From: Myxococcales bacterium
GTDB lineage: Bacteria; Myxococcota_A; Polyangia; Haliangiales; Haliangiaceae
Reading direction: 5' to 3'
Assembly: GCA_016716835.1 (NCBI GenBank)
Contig: JADJUW010000001.1
Coordinates: forward strand, 1,322,001-1,386,000
DNA length: 64,000 bases
Shown here: positions 1 through 7,373 of the stretch, piece by piece
Layout: each line of letters begins with the position of its first letter
Numbering within the stretch: the first letter of the stretch is position 1
Position numbers and translations under genes: made by a program
Notes under the pieces: generated by a model
Database searches by the model: none
What the model was told of the DNA's origin: nothing
What the model saw: only the letters and a program-made list of their open reading frames with translations

Positions 1-2
1 TC

Positions 3-212
3 AAGGCCAAATACGAGGCGGGGATTCCGCATATCGCGGAGTCCGCCGCCGCCGCTGCGCTAAAACCGCTGTGGCAGCGCCTAGGCCTTGACCCGTCGCC
101 GTTTCTCGATGCGCTGATTTTGCGCTACTGCGCCGAAATTGCCGATGGCGTGTTGTCGGCGCCATCGCTTGATCCGCAATTTATCAGCGGCGTGCGCATC
201 GCCGCCAGGTAG
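3..212 (+). CDS. C-terminal end of an unidentified protein (truncated by window start)
   Basis: An open frame enters from the left edge and stops with TAG at 210-212, giving about 69 residues. The visible part is Ala-rich and probably helical, with the stretch LRYCAEIADGVLS and an ending in SGVRIAAR. I see no motif that names a family. It converges on rnc, with 13 bp between the two stops. The codon pattern (strong G/C third positions) and the uninterrupted frame support coding; the function is unknown because the N-terminus lies outside the window. Confidence 0.5.
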   Translation, partial: KAKYEAGIPHIAESAAAAALKPLWQRLGLDPSPFLDALILRYCAEIADGVLSAPSLDPQFISGVRIAAR

Positions 213-225
213 CGACGGCACCGTA

Positions 226-906
226 TTAAGTTAGCGTTGCCAGCGCGGCGATCGCCGCGGCGTGTTCCGCGGCTTTCTTTGACTTGCCTGCGCCGCGCCC
301 GTGCTCGCGACCGTGCCAACTAACCGCGACGACGAACACGCGCGCATGAGGCGGGCCCTCTTGTGATACCAGCTCATACGCCGGCGTGCAGCGCTCGCTT
401 GCCTGCACGCGCTCTTGTAGTTGCGTCTTCGCATCGCGCGTCGATGCAGCCGAGAGCGCCGCCAGCGACGCCGCGAGCAGGCGCTCGATCATCGTGGTCG
501 CCGCGGCCATGCCTGCGTCGAGATAGACGGCGCCAAACAACGCCTCCACTGCATCGGCGAGCAAGGCGTCTTTGTCGCGCCCGCCATCGCGCTCCTCGCC
601 GCGGCCGAGCACGAGCTGTGCGCCGAGCCCAAGCCCACGCGCAACCGCCGCCAACGCCGCCTCGTTAATCACCGAGGCGCGCAGCCGCGACAGCACGCCC
701 TCCGGCGCGCCAGGAAACTGCGAGAACAGGCGTTGCGCGACAACCAGGCCGAGCACCGCGTCGCCGAGAAACTCGAGCCGCTCATTCGAGCTGCCGCCCT
801 GCTCGTTAACCGCCGACGAATGCGTCAGGGCCTGCGCCAGCAACTCCGGCTGTGCAAACGCGTGGCCTAGCCGCATTGCCAGCTCGGTTAGCGCGATCTC
901 GCTCAC
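226..906 (-). CDS. rnc: Ribonuclease III
   Basis: This 226-residue protein cleaves double-stranded RNA during rRNA and mRNA processing. The N-terminal RIIID domain carries the family signature NERLEFLGDAVLGLV at about residues 41-55, with the catalytic Glu/Asp residues, preceded by ALTHSS. A later DALLADAVEALFGAVYLD segment (about 112-130) supplies the second acidic pair. The C-terminal 70 residues form a dsRNA-binding domain ending in AGKSKKAAEHAAA. The length matches the bacterial family. It starts with GTG in a GTGA overlap with the mnmA stop, so the two genes are translationally coupled. Confidence 0.95.
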   Translation of the reverse strand: MSEIALTELAMRLGHAFAQPELLAQALTHSSAVNEQGGSSNERLEFLGDAVLGLVVAQRLFSQFPGAPEGVLSRLRASVINEAALAAVARGLGLGAQLVLGRGEERDGGRDKDALLADAVEALFGAVYLDAGMAAATTMIERLLAASLAALSAASTRDAKTQLQERVQASERCTPAYELVSQEGPPHARVFVVAVSWHGREHGRGAGKSKKAAEHAAAIAALATLT

Positions 907-2090
907 GCCGCGGCACCGGCGCCAGCGCCCGGCGCAAGATCGCGATCGAGCTTGCTCGTGGTCAGCCAGCCGCCGCCCACGACGCGATCACCGGCGAACA
1001 AGACCGCCGCCTGTCCTGGCGCGCCGATGACGTGTTCGCTTTGCGCGCCGAGCACGACCGCGCGCGCGCCGCTGCCGTGAAGCGTGACGCGCACGGGATA
1101 CGGCGTGCCGCGATGGCGAATCTGAATATGCGCGTCAAAGCCATCCTGCGTCGCGCCGGCGGGCACAGGGCCCAGCCAGCGCATATCGCGCAAATACAAG
1201 GTATCTGACGACGCCTCGGCGGGGGTGCCGACGATAACGGTGCCCTCTTGTGGCCGCAGGCCGGTGACGTACAAGCGATCTTTGGTGGTGAGATTGCCCA
1301 GGCCGCGATGTTGGCCCACCGTATAGTTGTGCACGCCTTGATGCGTGCCAACCACGGTGCCATCGGTGCGCACGATTTGGCCTGCGACGGGTAGCGAGCG
1401 CCCGCGTCGCGACGCGTGCTTGCTGACAAAGCCGGCGTAGTCGCCATCGGGCACGAAGCAGATTTCTTGCGACTCCGGCTTGATCGCATTGGGCAGGCCA
1501 TACGCCGCCGCCTTGACCCGCACCATTTCTTTGGTGGTATCGCCGAGCGGAAACCACACGCTGGCGAGTTCGTCCGGAGGCATCGAGAAGAGAAAATAGC
1601 TTTGGTCTTTGGCCGCATCCTTGCCGCGAAACAGCCCGAGCGCGCCGGATTCATCAACCGGCGCGATGTTGGCATAATGGCCAGTGGCAATGACGTCGGC
1701 GCCCATCGCGCGCGCGTGGCGCAGCAGCGGCGTAAACTTAATGTGTTGGTTGCACTTCACGCACGGATTGGGCGTCTCGCCGGCGAGATAGGCCTCGACG
1801 AACTCGTCGACCACCGCCGTGGTGAATTCTTGTTCGAGATCGACGACATAAAACGGAATGCCGAGATGGGCCGCGACGCGACGCGCATCTTCCATGTCGC
1901 GCGGGCCGCAGCAGCGCCCGCCCGAGCTGGCCTGCGTGCCTTGCGCATTGTAGAGCCGCATCGTCATGCCGACGACGCGATGGCCCTGCTCGACCAGCAT
2001 CGCGGCGGCCACGGCGCTGTCGACCCCGCCCGAGAGCGCGATCACGACGAGCCCGTCACCGGGCGTTGGAAGTGGACGAAGCGCGCTCAC
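903..2090 (-). CDS. mnmA: tRNA-specific 2-thiouridylase MnmA
   Basis: MnmA adenylates and thiolates U34 of tRNAs for Lys, Glu and Gln. The N-terminal PP-loop SGGVDS binds ATP. NPCVKCN contains the catalytic cysteine and ESQEICFVPDGDY the second (persulfide) cysteine. The C-terminal barrel includes HRGLGN and YV. I place the start at the GTG at 2090 (reading SALRPLPTPGDGL before the PP-loop), which gives 395 residues; a longer frame upstream runs over the divergent methyltransferase and looks non-coding. It overlaps rnc by GTGA, forming a two-gene operon of RNA-processing enzymes. Confidence 0.93.
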   Translation of the reverse strand: MSALRPLPTPGDGLVVIALSGGVDSAVAAAMLVEQGHRVVGMTMRLYNAQGTQASSGGRCCGPRDMEDARRVAAHLGIPFYVVDLEQEFTTAVVDEFVEAYLAGETPNPCVKCNQHIKFTPLLRHARAMGADVIATGHYANIAPVDESGALGLFRGKDAAKDQSYFLFSMPPDELASVWFPLGDTTKEMVRVKAAAYGLPNAIKPESQEICFVPDGDYAGFVSKHASRRGRSLPVAGQIVRTDGTVVGTHQGVHNYTVGQHRGLGNLTTKDRLYVTGLRPQEGTVIVGTPAEASSDTLYLRDMRWLGPVPAGATQDGFDAHIQIRHRGTPYPVRVTLHGSGARAVVLGAQSEHVIGAPGQAAVLFAGDRVVGGGWLTTSKLDRDLAPGAGAGAAA

Positions 2091-2117
2091 GATGCGATAC
2101 AGGTGCCAGAACTCGGC

Positions 2118-3500
2118 ATGAAAGACAACCGTTTGTCGCTGCAGGTGGTGGAGCTCGATGCGGCCGGCTATGGCGTCGCGCGCCCCGAAGCGGGCGCCGG
2201 CGATGAGGCGATTCCAAAGGAAATCAAGGTACTTGGCATGCTTCCCGGTGAGCGCGCCGAGGTCGCAATTGAGCATCGCAGCCCGCATAATGGCACCGCG
2301 TGGGCACGCGTAATCGCGCCGCAGGGCGAGCCCAGCGACGACCGCGTGACGCCGCGATGCCCGGCGTTTGGTGCTTGCGGCGGCTGCGTGTGGCAACACC
2401 TAGCCTACGACGAGCAGCTGGTGTGGAAGCGGCGGCGGGTGGCGCAGGCGCTCGGCGTGCCGATGAATCAGGTCGCGGCGGTCAGGCCCTCGCCCGCGCA
2501 ATGGGGTTATCGAAACAAAGCGAAGTATGTGGTGGCGGGCGACGCGCAGCGTTTAGTGCTTGGCGCGTATGCGCCGCGAACCCACGATGTAATCGACACC
2601 GCGGGCTGCGCGGTGGTAGCGCCGGTGCTCGACGAGGTCGCGGCGTGGGTGCGCGGCGCGGCGACGGTCCTGGGCCTGGCGCCTTATCGCGAGGCGAGCG
2701 GCGACGGCGAGTTTCGCTATGTCGTGGTGCGCGCCAATGCCTTGGGCGATGTGCTCGTAACGTTGGTCGTGACGTCGCAGGTGCGCGACGAGGCGCTGCG
2801 CGCGGTGGCGACGTCGATCGCCAAGCATCCCGCCGTACGCGGCGTCGTCGCGCTGTTTAACGATCGGAGGAATGCGAGCATTGCGCCGCCCGAGGCGCGC
2901 GAGTTGGTGCTCGCCGGTGAGCGCAGCCTGCGCGATCACGTCGCCGGGGTTGAGGTCGAGGTCGGCGCCAGCGAATTTTTTCAGGTCAACCGCGCGCAGG
3001 CCGATGCGATGTATGGCTACGTCGCGACGGCGCTGGGGAAAATGGCGAAGGCGGCGCCCGCCGCTGGCGCGGCCTACGACGTCGTCGATTTATACGCCGG
3101 GCTTGGCGGCTTTTCGTTTGCCGCCGCGCGCGTGGGGTTGCGCGTCTACGCGGTTGAGGTCCATCCCGGCGCCGTGGCGGCGCTGGCGGCGGCGGCAGCG
3201 GCAAACGAGCTACCAATCGTTGCACAGGCGGCGAATGTCGACGACGCGATGGCGGACGTGCCGCGCGATGCCGGCGCGGTGATCGTGAACCCGCCGCGCA
3301 AGGGCCTGACGCCGGCGCTGGTGGCGTGGCTGCTCGCCTCGCAAACGCGCCACATCGTCTACATTAGCTGCGGGCCCGAATCGCTGGGCCGCGACGTCGC
3401 GGCGCTGGCGGCCGCGTTTGAGACCACATCGGTGCAGCCCTTTGATCTCATGCCCGGCACCTCGCAAGTCGAAACCATCGTCTGCCTGCGGCGGCGCTAG
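2118..3500 (+). CDS. 23S rRNA (uracil-5-)-methyltransferase, RlmD/TrmA family
   Basis: This 460-residue SAM-dependent RNA m5U methyltransferase has an N-terminal TRAM-like domain, then the iron-sulfur cysteine pattern CPAFGACGGC typical of RlmD-type enzymes. The C-terminal Rossmann fold shows DLYAGLGGFSF (SAM motif I), VNPPRKG, and YISCGPESLGRD with the catalytic cysteine. The ATG at 2118 is chosen because it immediately precedes the TRAM-like region. It is divergent from mnmA with 27 bp between starts. A second family member, frameshifted, lies at 59107-60341. The exact target uridine cannot be decided from sequence. Confidence 0.85.
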   Translation: MKDNRLSLQVVELDAAGYGVARPEAGAGDEAIPKEIKVLGMLPGERAEVAIEHRSPHNGTAWARVIAPQGEPSDDRVTPRCPAFGACGGCVWQHLAYDEQLVWKRRRVAQALGVPMNQVAAVRPSPAQWGYRNKAKYVVAGDAQRLVLGAYAPRTHDVIDTAGCAVVAPVLDEVAAWVRGAATVLGLAPYREASGDGEFRYVVVRANALGDVLVTLVVTSQVRDEALRAVATSIAKHPAVRGVVALFNDRRNASIAPPEARELVLAGERSLRDHVAGVEVEVGASEFFQVNRAQADAMYGYVATALGKMAKAAPAAGAAYDVVDLYAGLGGFSFAAARVGLRVYAVEVHPGAVAALAAAAAANELPIVAQAANVDDAMADVPRDAGAVIVNPPRKGLTPALVAWLLASQTRHIVYISCGPESLGRDVAALAAAFETTSVQPFDLMPGTSQVETIVCLRRR

Positions 3501-3550
3501 CGAGCTTGGCGCGCCCGACCCCGCCGCGCCAATTTGCGTTATGCTTAGCC

Positions 3551-3985
3551 ATGGCCGCCGGTGATCTCGTCGTCAACGAACGCATCACCATTCCGGCGAG
3601 CGAGCTCGAGATTCGCGCCGCGCGCTCGGGTGGGCCAGGTGGTCAGCACGTCAACAAAACGTCGAGCAAGGTGATCGTGCGCTGGAGCCTGCGCTACTCG
3701 GAGGCGGTCACCACGGTCGATCGCTATTGGCTGCGCGACAAGCTCGGCTCCAAGCTCACGGTGGAGGGCGACCTGCTGGTTGCCTGCGAAGAGCACCGCG
3801 ACCAGTCGCGCAATAAAGCCGATGCCTTGGCCAAGCTCGCCGCCATGCTGCGCACGGCCCTGGTACGCCCCAAGCCGCGCAAGGCGACCAAGCCGACCCG
3901 CGGCTCCAATGAGCGAAGGCTCACCGCAAAGAAATCCCGCGCCGACATCAAAAGCGGCCGCCAGGGCCGCGGCAACGACGACTAG
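3551..3985 (+). CDS. arfB: Peptidyl-tRNA hydrolase ArfB (YaeJ-type ribosome rescue factor)
   Basis: ArfB releases nascent chains from ribosomes stalled without a stop codon. The 144-residue length fits the stand-alone family. The catalytic GGQ is in ARSGGPGGQHVNKTSSKV near residues 24-41. The C-terminal tail is strongly basic (RPKPRKATKPTRGSNERR and onward), as needed to enter the empty mRNA channel. The ATG at 3551 is preferred over an upstream start because the family begins a few residues before the conserved ITIP segment. It lies 50 bp after the methyltransferase on the same strand. Confidence 0.92.
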   Translation: MAAGDLVVNERITIPASELEIRAARSGGPGGQHVNKTSSKVIVRWSLRYSEAVTTVDRYWLRDKLGSKLTVEGDLLVACEEHRDQSRNKADALAKLAAMLRTALVRPKPRKATKPTRGSNERRLTAKKSRADIKSGRQGRGNDD

Positions 3986-4063
3986 CGGGGCGGCGCATTG
4001 CCCCTTCTCCCCTGGTTGACAGCCTGGGTTGACAGCCTGATTTCGTCACGCTATATGTGATTT

Positions 4064-4818
4064 ATGAAAACGATTATCATTTTCTTGGCGGCGCTAGGCC
4101 TTAGCCTCGCCGCCTCCGCGCAGGCCGACCGCCGCGCGTTTACCCGGACCTATGAGTACGTTACCCAGGCCGAGGACGCGCTCGAGCTTGAGTACTATCT
4201 GACGCAGCAGCAAACCGACATCCAACAGGCCAGCACGCGCTCGATTGAGCAGCAAGTCGAAATCGAATACGGCCTTACCAATCGCTGGGATATTTCGATC
4301 TATCAAGTGTACTCGCAGCCCAGTGGCGGGGCGCTGTCGTATTCGGCGACTAAGTTGCGCACGCGGTATCGCTTTAGCGAGCGCGGCATCAACCCGGTCG
4401 ATGTCCTCGCGTACTTTGAATTGATTCGCCCGTACGCGGGGTCGTCGTGGAAGCTTGAGCCCAAGCTTGTCTTGGCCAAAGACGTTGGCAAGGTGACGTT
4501 GGCGGTCAATCTTATCCCCGAGTTTGTCTTTACGCAGGCCAGCGGGCCCGATGGTGGCACCACCGAAACTGAGTTTGAGCCCGGCTGGGCGCTCGGCGTG
4601 ACCTACGAAGCGTCGCCAAAATGGAAGCTCGGCGGCGAGACCTGGGGCGCGATGGAAGAACCCTTCGACAGCGAGGCGCGCACGACCGAACTGTACGCTG
4701 GGCCGGCGGTGAGCTTTGCGCCCTGAGCGAAATTTGGATCGCGGCCACCGCGGGCTTTGGCCTTAACGATGAGGCCAAGGACTTTTCAGCGCGCACCATT
4801 ATTGCGATTGGCTTGTAA
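4064..4818 (+). pseudogene. Secreted/outer-membrane protein with a one-base frameshift near its 3' end
   Basis: The frame starts at 4064 with a signal peptide (MKTIIIFLAALGLSLAASAQA) and reads 220 residues of alternating-polarity beta-strand-like sequence to a TGA at 4724-4726. Immediately after, the -1 frame continues LSEIWIAATAGFGLNDEAKD to a stop at 4818, and ends in a hydrophobic strand as barrel proteins do. Adding one C to the CCC run at 4721-4723 joins the two into about 251 residues. I read this as one outer-membrane protein of unknown function with a frameshift, either real or a sequencing error. The 220-residue product could still be made. Confidence 0.6.
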
Positions 4819-4833
4819 ACGGAGATAGCGGGC

Positions 4834-5154
4834 ATGAAATGGCACGTATCAAGCAGTTTGCTCGCAGCCCTCGCCATGATGGCGCTCTGGGGTGGGTGCG
4901 CCAAATCCGTGTTGCCCACGCCGACGCTGGCGTGGGCGCAGCAGGCCGACGTGCCGCTCGCCGAGCTGCAGGCCGGGCGCGAGGCGTATATAGCCAAGTG
5001 CAGCTCATGTCACTTGGCGATCGCGCCTGCGGATTTTACAGCGAGCGAGTGGCCGGTTCATGTCGATGACATGGCCGAACGCTCCAAGTTGTCGGCGACG
5101 CAGCGCGAGCACATCGTGCGCTACGTTACCGCGTACGCCAAGCCGGAGCCCTAA
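4834..5154 (+). CDS. Small c-type cytochrome lipoprotein
   Basis: This 106-residue exported protein has an N-terminal hydrophobic segment ending in LWGGC, consistent with a lipobox, so it is probably membrane-anchored in the periplasm. CSSCH near residues 51-55 is the heme c attachment motif. The distal Met is probably in the DDMAERSKL segment, followed by REHIVRYVTAYA, a typical cytochrome C-terminal helix. It follows the frameshifted envelope gene by 15 bp and may be cotranscribed with it. The redox partner is unknown. Confidence 0.8.
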   Translation: MKWHVSSSLLAALAMMALWGGCAKSVLPTPTLAWAQQADVPLAELQAGREAYIAKCSSCHLAIAPADFTASEWPVHVDDMAERSKLSATQREHIVRYVTAYAKPEP

Positions 5155-5159
5155 CGGTC

Positions 5160-5549
5160 TTAGTCGCTGCCGCGCGTTGCGGCGCTTGCACTGAGATCAA
5201 TGGTGAGACGCGTCGCCTCGCCGATGGTGCCGCGGCGAGTTTCGCGTACCACCTGCCCCTCGCGCGTGGTCGCGACGATTTCAAAGGTGTAATCGCCCGC
5301 GGGCAGGCTGGTCTTAAAGGTTGTTTCGCGCTTGGCCGTGCCTTCAGCAAAGGTTTGCGATGACCACGCCATGAGGTCGGTGCCGCGCATGATATCGACG
5401 CGGACGTCGCGCCACGCTAACGCGCGATCGCCAAAGGCGAGCACGAGCTCGACCTGTTGTGCGGCCTGCTGGCGACACAGCGTCTGCGCCAGCCAGGTCA
5501 GAGCGACGACCATGCCGAGCGTGGCGATGACGCGGCGCCGCGTCGACAT
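5160..5549 (-). CDS. Membrane-anchored hypothetical protein
   Basis: About 129 residues. The ATG at 5549 opens MSTRRRVIATLGMVVALTW, a single signal-anchor helix. The remaining part looks like a small beta domain (FKTSLPAGDYTFEIVATT, then REGQVVRETRRG), reminiscent of carboxypeptidase-regulatory or Ig-like folds that position an accessory domain. No catalytic motif is visible. It converges with the cytochrome gene, 5 bp apart. The reading frame extends further upstream, but that part is unusually basic and runs toward the tRNA promoter region, so the shorter form is preferred. Function unknown. Confidence 0.65.
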   Translation of the reverse strand: MSTRRRVIATLGMVVALTWLAQTLCRQQAAQQVELVLAFGDRALAWRDVRVDIMRGTDLMAWSSQTFAEGTAKRETTFKTSLPAGDYTFEIVATTREGQVVRETRRGTIGEATRLTIDLSASAATRGSD

Positions 5550-5711
5550 CGGCGGTCGCGCCGGCCACGGCCGCGAGGCCCTCGTGCTTGCGGGATCGGC
5601 CGACACTGCGGCCCTATAACATATTGGAACCCCGGGCGATTTTATAATTCGTCGGTTTTCTTTTGCCGCGCTTTCTGGCACTCACTAAGGCGGTCGGTTT
5701 ATCGCCGAACC

Positions 5712-5793
5712 GGGGCTGTGACGGAATGGTAGACGTAGAGGACTTAAAATCCTCGGGTTAATAGCCGTGCGGGTTCGAGTCCCGCCAGCCCCA
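5712..5793 (+). tRNA. tRNA-Leu (anticodon UAA)
   Basis: An 82-nt cloverleaf. The acceptor strands GGGGCTG and CAGCCCC pair fully with discriminator A. The anticodon arm GAGGA-CTTAAAA-TCCTC gives UAA. A long variable arm fits a class II tRNA, and the T arm is GCGGG-TTCGAGT-CCCGC. CCA is not encoded. Its 3' end is the start of a 139-bp tandem repeat (next entry), so it may be an integration or amplification hotspot. Confidence 0.93.
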
Positions 5794-6126
5794 CTGCGAT
5801 TTCGTTACATAGGTCCAACTTCGCGTAGCGGTAATGTCGCAGTGGGGCTGCGGCACGCTTTGCGCGCCGGCGGTGCGTGGCACCGCGCGGGACTCGAGCG
5901 CGCAGCGCGAGGCGAGTCCTTCGCCAGCCCCACTGCGATTTCGTTACATAGGTCCAACTTCGCGTAGCGGTAATGTCGCAGTGGGGCTGCGGCACGCTTT
6001 GCGCGCCGGCGGTGCGTGGCACCGCGCGGGACTCGAGCGCGCAGCGCGAGGCGAGTCCTTCGCCAGCCCCACTGCGATTTCGTTACATAGGTCCAACTTC
6101 GCGTGGCGGTAATGTCGCAGTGGGGC
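5785..6126 (+). repeat. 139-bp tandem repeat growing out of the tRNA-Leu 3' end (2.5 copies)
   Basis: Copies begin at 5785, 5924 and 6063 with CCAGCCCCACTGCGA and repeat exactly every 139 bp; the third stops after 64 bp. The only difference I see is one base in the third copy (GTAGCGG becomes GTGGCGG). Each unit opens with a perfect 13-bp inverted repeat, AGCCCCACTGCGA facing TCGCAGTGGGGCT (about 64 bp long). It closes with a degraded copy of the tRNA T-arm and acceptor end. The array ends just before an IS3 remnant. It contains no gene. Confidence 0.85.
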
Positions 6127-6182
6127 GGTCATCATCCCCTAAAGTGATGCCACCCAAAACTGGAAACGGATAGGATGGCATC

Positions 6183-6350
6183 ATGAAGCGGAGTCGATTT
6201 AGCGAAGTGCAATTCGCGGATATTCTGAAAGAGGCGGCTGGCGGCGTGCCCGTGGCGGACGTGCTGCGGCAGCACAATATCTCGACCGCAACGTATTACG
6301 CGTGGCGTGCGAATACGGCGGCTTGGAAACCTCCGAACTTAAGCGCCTCA
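6183..6350 (+). pseudogene. IS3-family transposase OrfA fragment
   Basis: MKRSRFSEVQFADILKEA opens a typical IS3 OrfA helix-turn-helix, with a conserved YYAWRA segment. A one-base loss at about 6311-6312 shifts the frame; the correct continuation YGGLETSELKRLR is in another frame. The gene is then cut off exactly where an inverted copy of repeat R begins (6351). No OrfB is present. The flanking TGATGCCA/TGGCATCA around 6142-6184 may be remnants of the IS end. It cannot encode an active transposase. Confidence 0.75.
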
Positions 6351-6423
6351 GGGGATACGAAATTATAGGCGGAAATCGGGGAGGGTGGCAGGCGCCATTT
6401 CCGCCTGAAATGTCCTATCCGCC
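6351..6423 (-). repeat. Repeat R, partial: inverted tail joined to a direct tail
   Basis: 6351-6396 is the reverse complement of the last ~46 bp of repeat R, starting GGGGATACGAAATTATAGGC. It is followed without a gap by 6397-6423, a forward copy of the last ~27 bp of R (ATTTCCGCCTGAAATGTCC). The head-to-head arrangement is a short palindrome. It truncates the IS3 orfA at its left side. This is the only inverted R segment I found in the window. Confidence 0.7.
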
Positions 6424-6510
6424 TGAACATTCGCTAAATCATACGTTCTCCTCATCGTTGGTGGCCACCAAACTGGATCAAACCCAACGCATGGCCAGAG
6501 ATCGGTTAGC

Positions 6511-6828
6511 CTACGGTTCGCGACAACCAGAGATCTCATTTTGCCAATAAAAGACACATTGGGCGGCTACACAGTCTGACTGGGAAAAACAGTGAGCGCA
6601 GTTACCGACCTTGCACTCGCCGGGACAGCTTTCGCGAAAACATGCACCATCTTGATAGGCGCAGTTTAGGGTGCAGCTTGTTGTTGGGGGCGTCTGAGGT
6701 TGCCATGTCCCGCCGTCGTCGAGGCACGCTTCGCAGGTAGCATTGGGGGCCAACTCCTCAGCGGTTGGGCTCCGATCGCAACTGAAATGTCCTAAGGTCA
6801 ACGCAACAAGGAGGGCGAGATGCTTCAT
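6511..6828 (-). CDS. Cys-rich lipoprotein
   Basis: 105 residues. MKHLALLVALTLGHFSC is a signal peptide with a lipobox-like cysteine, and CAT at 6826-6828 sets the start. The mature part has twelve or more cysteines in short spacings, with clusters such as CEAC, CTLNC, CPGEC and CAHC, suggesting a disulfide-rich secreted domain. No family is recognised. It is the first gene downstream (minus strand) of the TOMM locus, separated from ycaO by about 550 bp. A TTGGTCCAA sequence, the same palindromic core as the RiPP promoters, lies 16 bp upstream of its start. A role in the RiPP system is speculative. Confidence 0.65.
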   Translation of the reverse strand: MKHLALLVALTLGHFSCDRSPTAEELAPNATCEACLDDGGTWQPQTPPTTSCTLNCAYQDGACFRESCPGECKVGNCAHCFSQSDCVAAQCVFYWQNEISGCREP

Positions 6829-7167
6829 GCCGCCATACATAAATTGGTCCAACCACTCTTGCAATTAAAATCGTGTCGCGCAAAGGACACCCGTGACCTG
6901 CCGCACGTCAGGACGTTATGCGCGAGTCCCATCAGCTCAGGGCCCGCGCGAGCTACAATTGTTCATACCGCGACGGAGGTCGAAGTCTATATTGGCAGGT
7001 CTCTCCCTAATCCAATGTTAGGAGTATCCAGAGGGGCTCTGAGCACTCGCTTATCTATTTGCGGGTCGAGAACGCGTTTGTTGCACAGGCACCCAAAGCC
7101 CTGGCTTCGAGCTGGCCGCATCGGGTAGCGCCATTCGCGGCATGGGGCAGTTAGCCTGCGGCATATC
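6829..7167. other. Intergenic stretch without a convincing gene
   Basis: Between the Cys-rich lipoprotein and repeat R1 I see no supported coding frame. A 102-codon plus-strand frame exists but has no ribosome site, no motif and mixed codon use. The only notable sequence is TTGGTCCAA at 6844-6852, resembling the operator core of the two RiPP precursor promoters. Confidence 0.5.
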
Positions 7168-7277
7168 TATCAGTGATCTGAAGGCTTCAAATCCCCCGTG
7201 TTCCGGCGCGTTGAAACCCTCCTGCCCTGCTCGGCACCTGCCACCAGCCACCATTTCCGCCTGAAATTTCCTATCCA
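7168..7277 (+). repeat. Repeat R, copy 1 (diverged)
   Basis: About 110 bp starting TATCAGTGATCTGAAGGCTT and ending TTCCGCCTGAAATTTCCTAT. It matches the R family throughout but belongs to a diverged subtype also seen at 46822 (CTGAAGGCTT rather than CTGAGGGCTT near the start). It lies about 100 bp downstream of the ycaO stop. Confidence 0.75.
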
Positions 7278-7373
7278 CCTAGAGCCGCGCTGTTTCCTGT
7301 TCGGCCATAATCGTCCTGCAATCATTGGCAAAACATGGCACCCAACCGCGATTGAAGAGCATGGCACTAGCCG

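Noticed and set aside
1416..2117. Upstream extension of the RlmD-like frame over mnmA
   Set aside because: It is antisense to the catalytic region of mnmA; the TRAM-like start at 2118 explains the gene.
6820..7128. 102-codon plus-strand frame near the TOMM locus
   Set aside because: Antisense to the lipoprotein start, no recognisable domain and no ribosome site.
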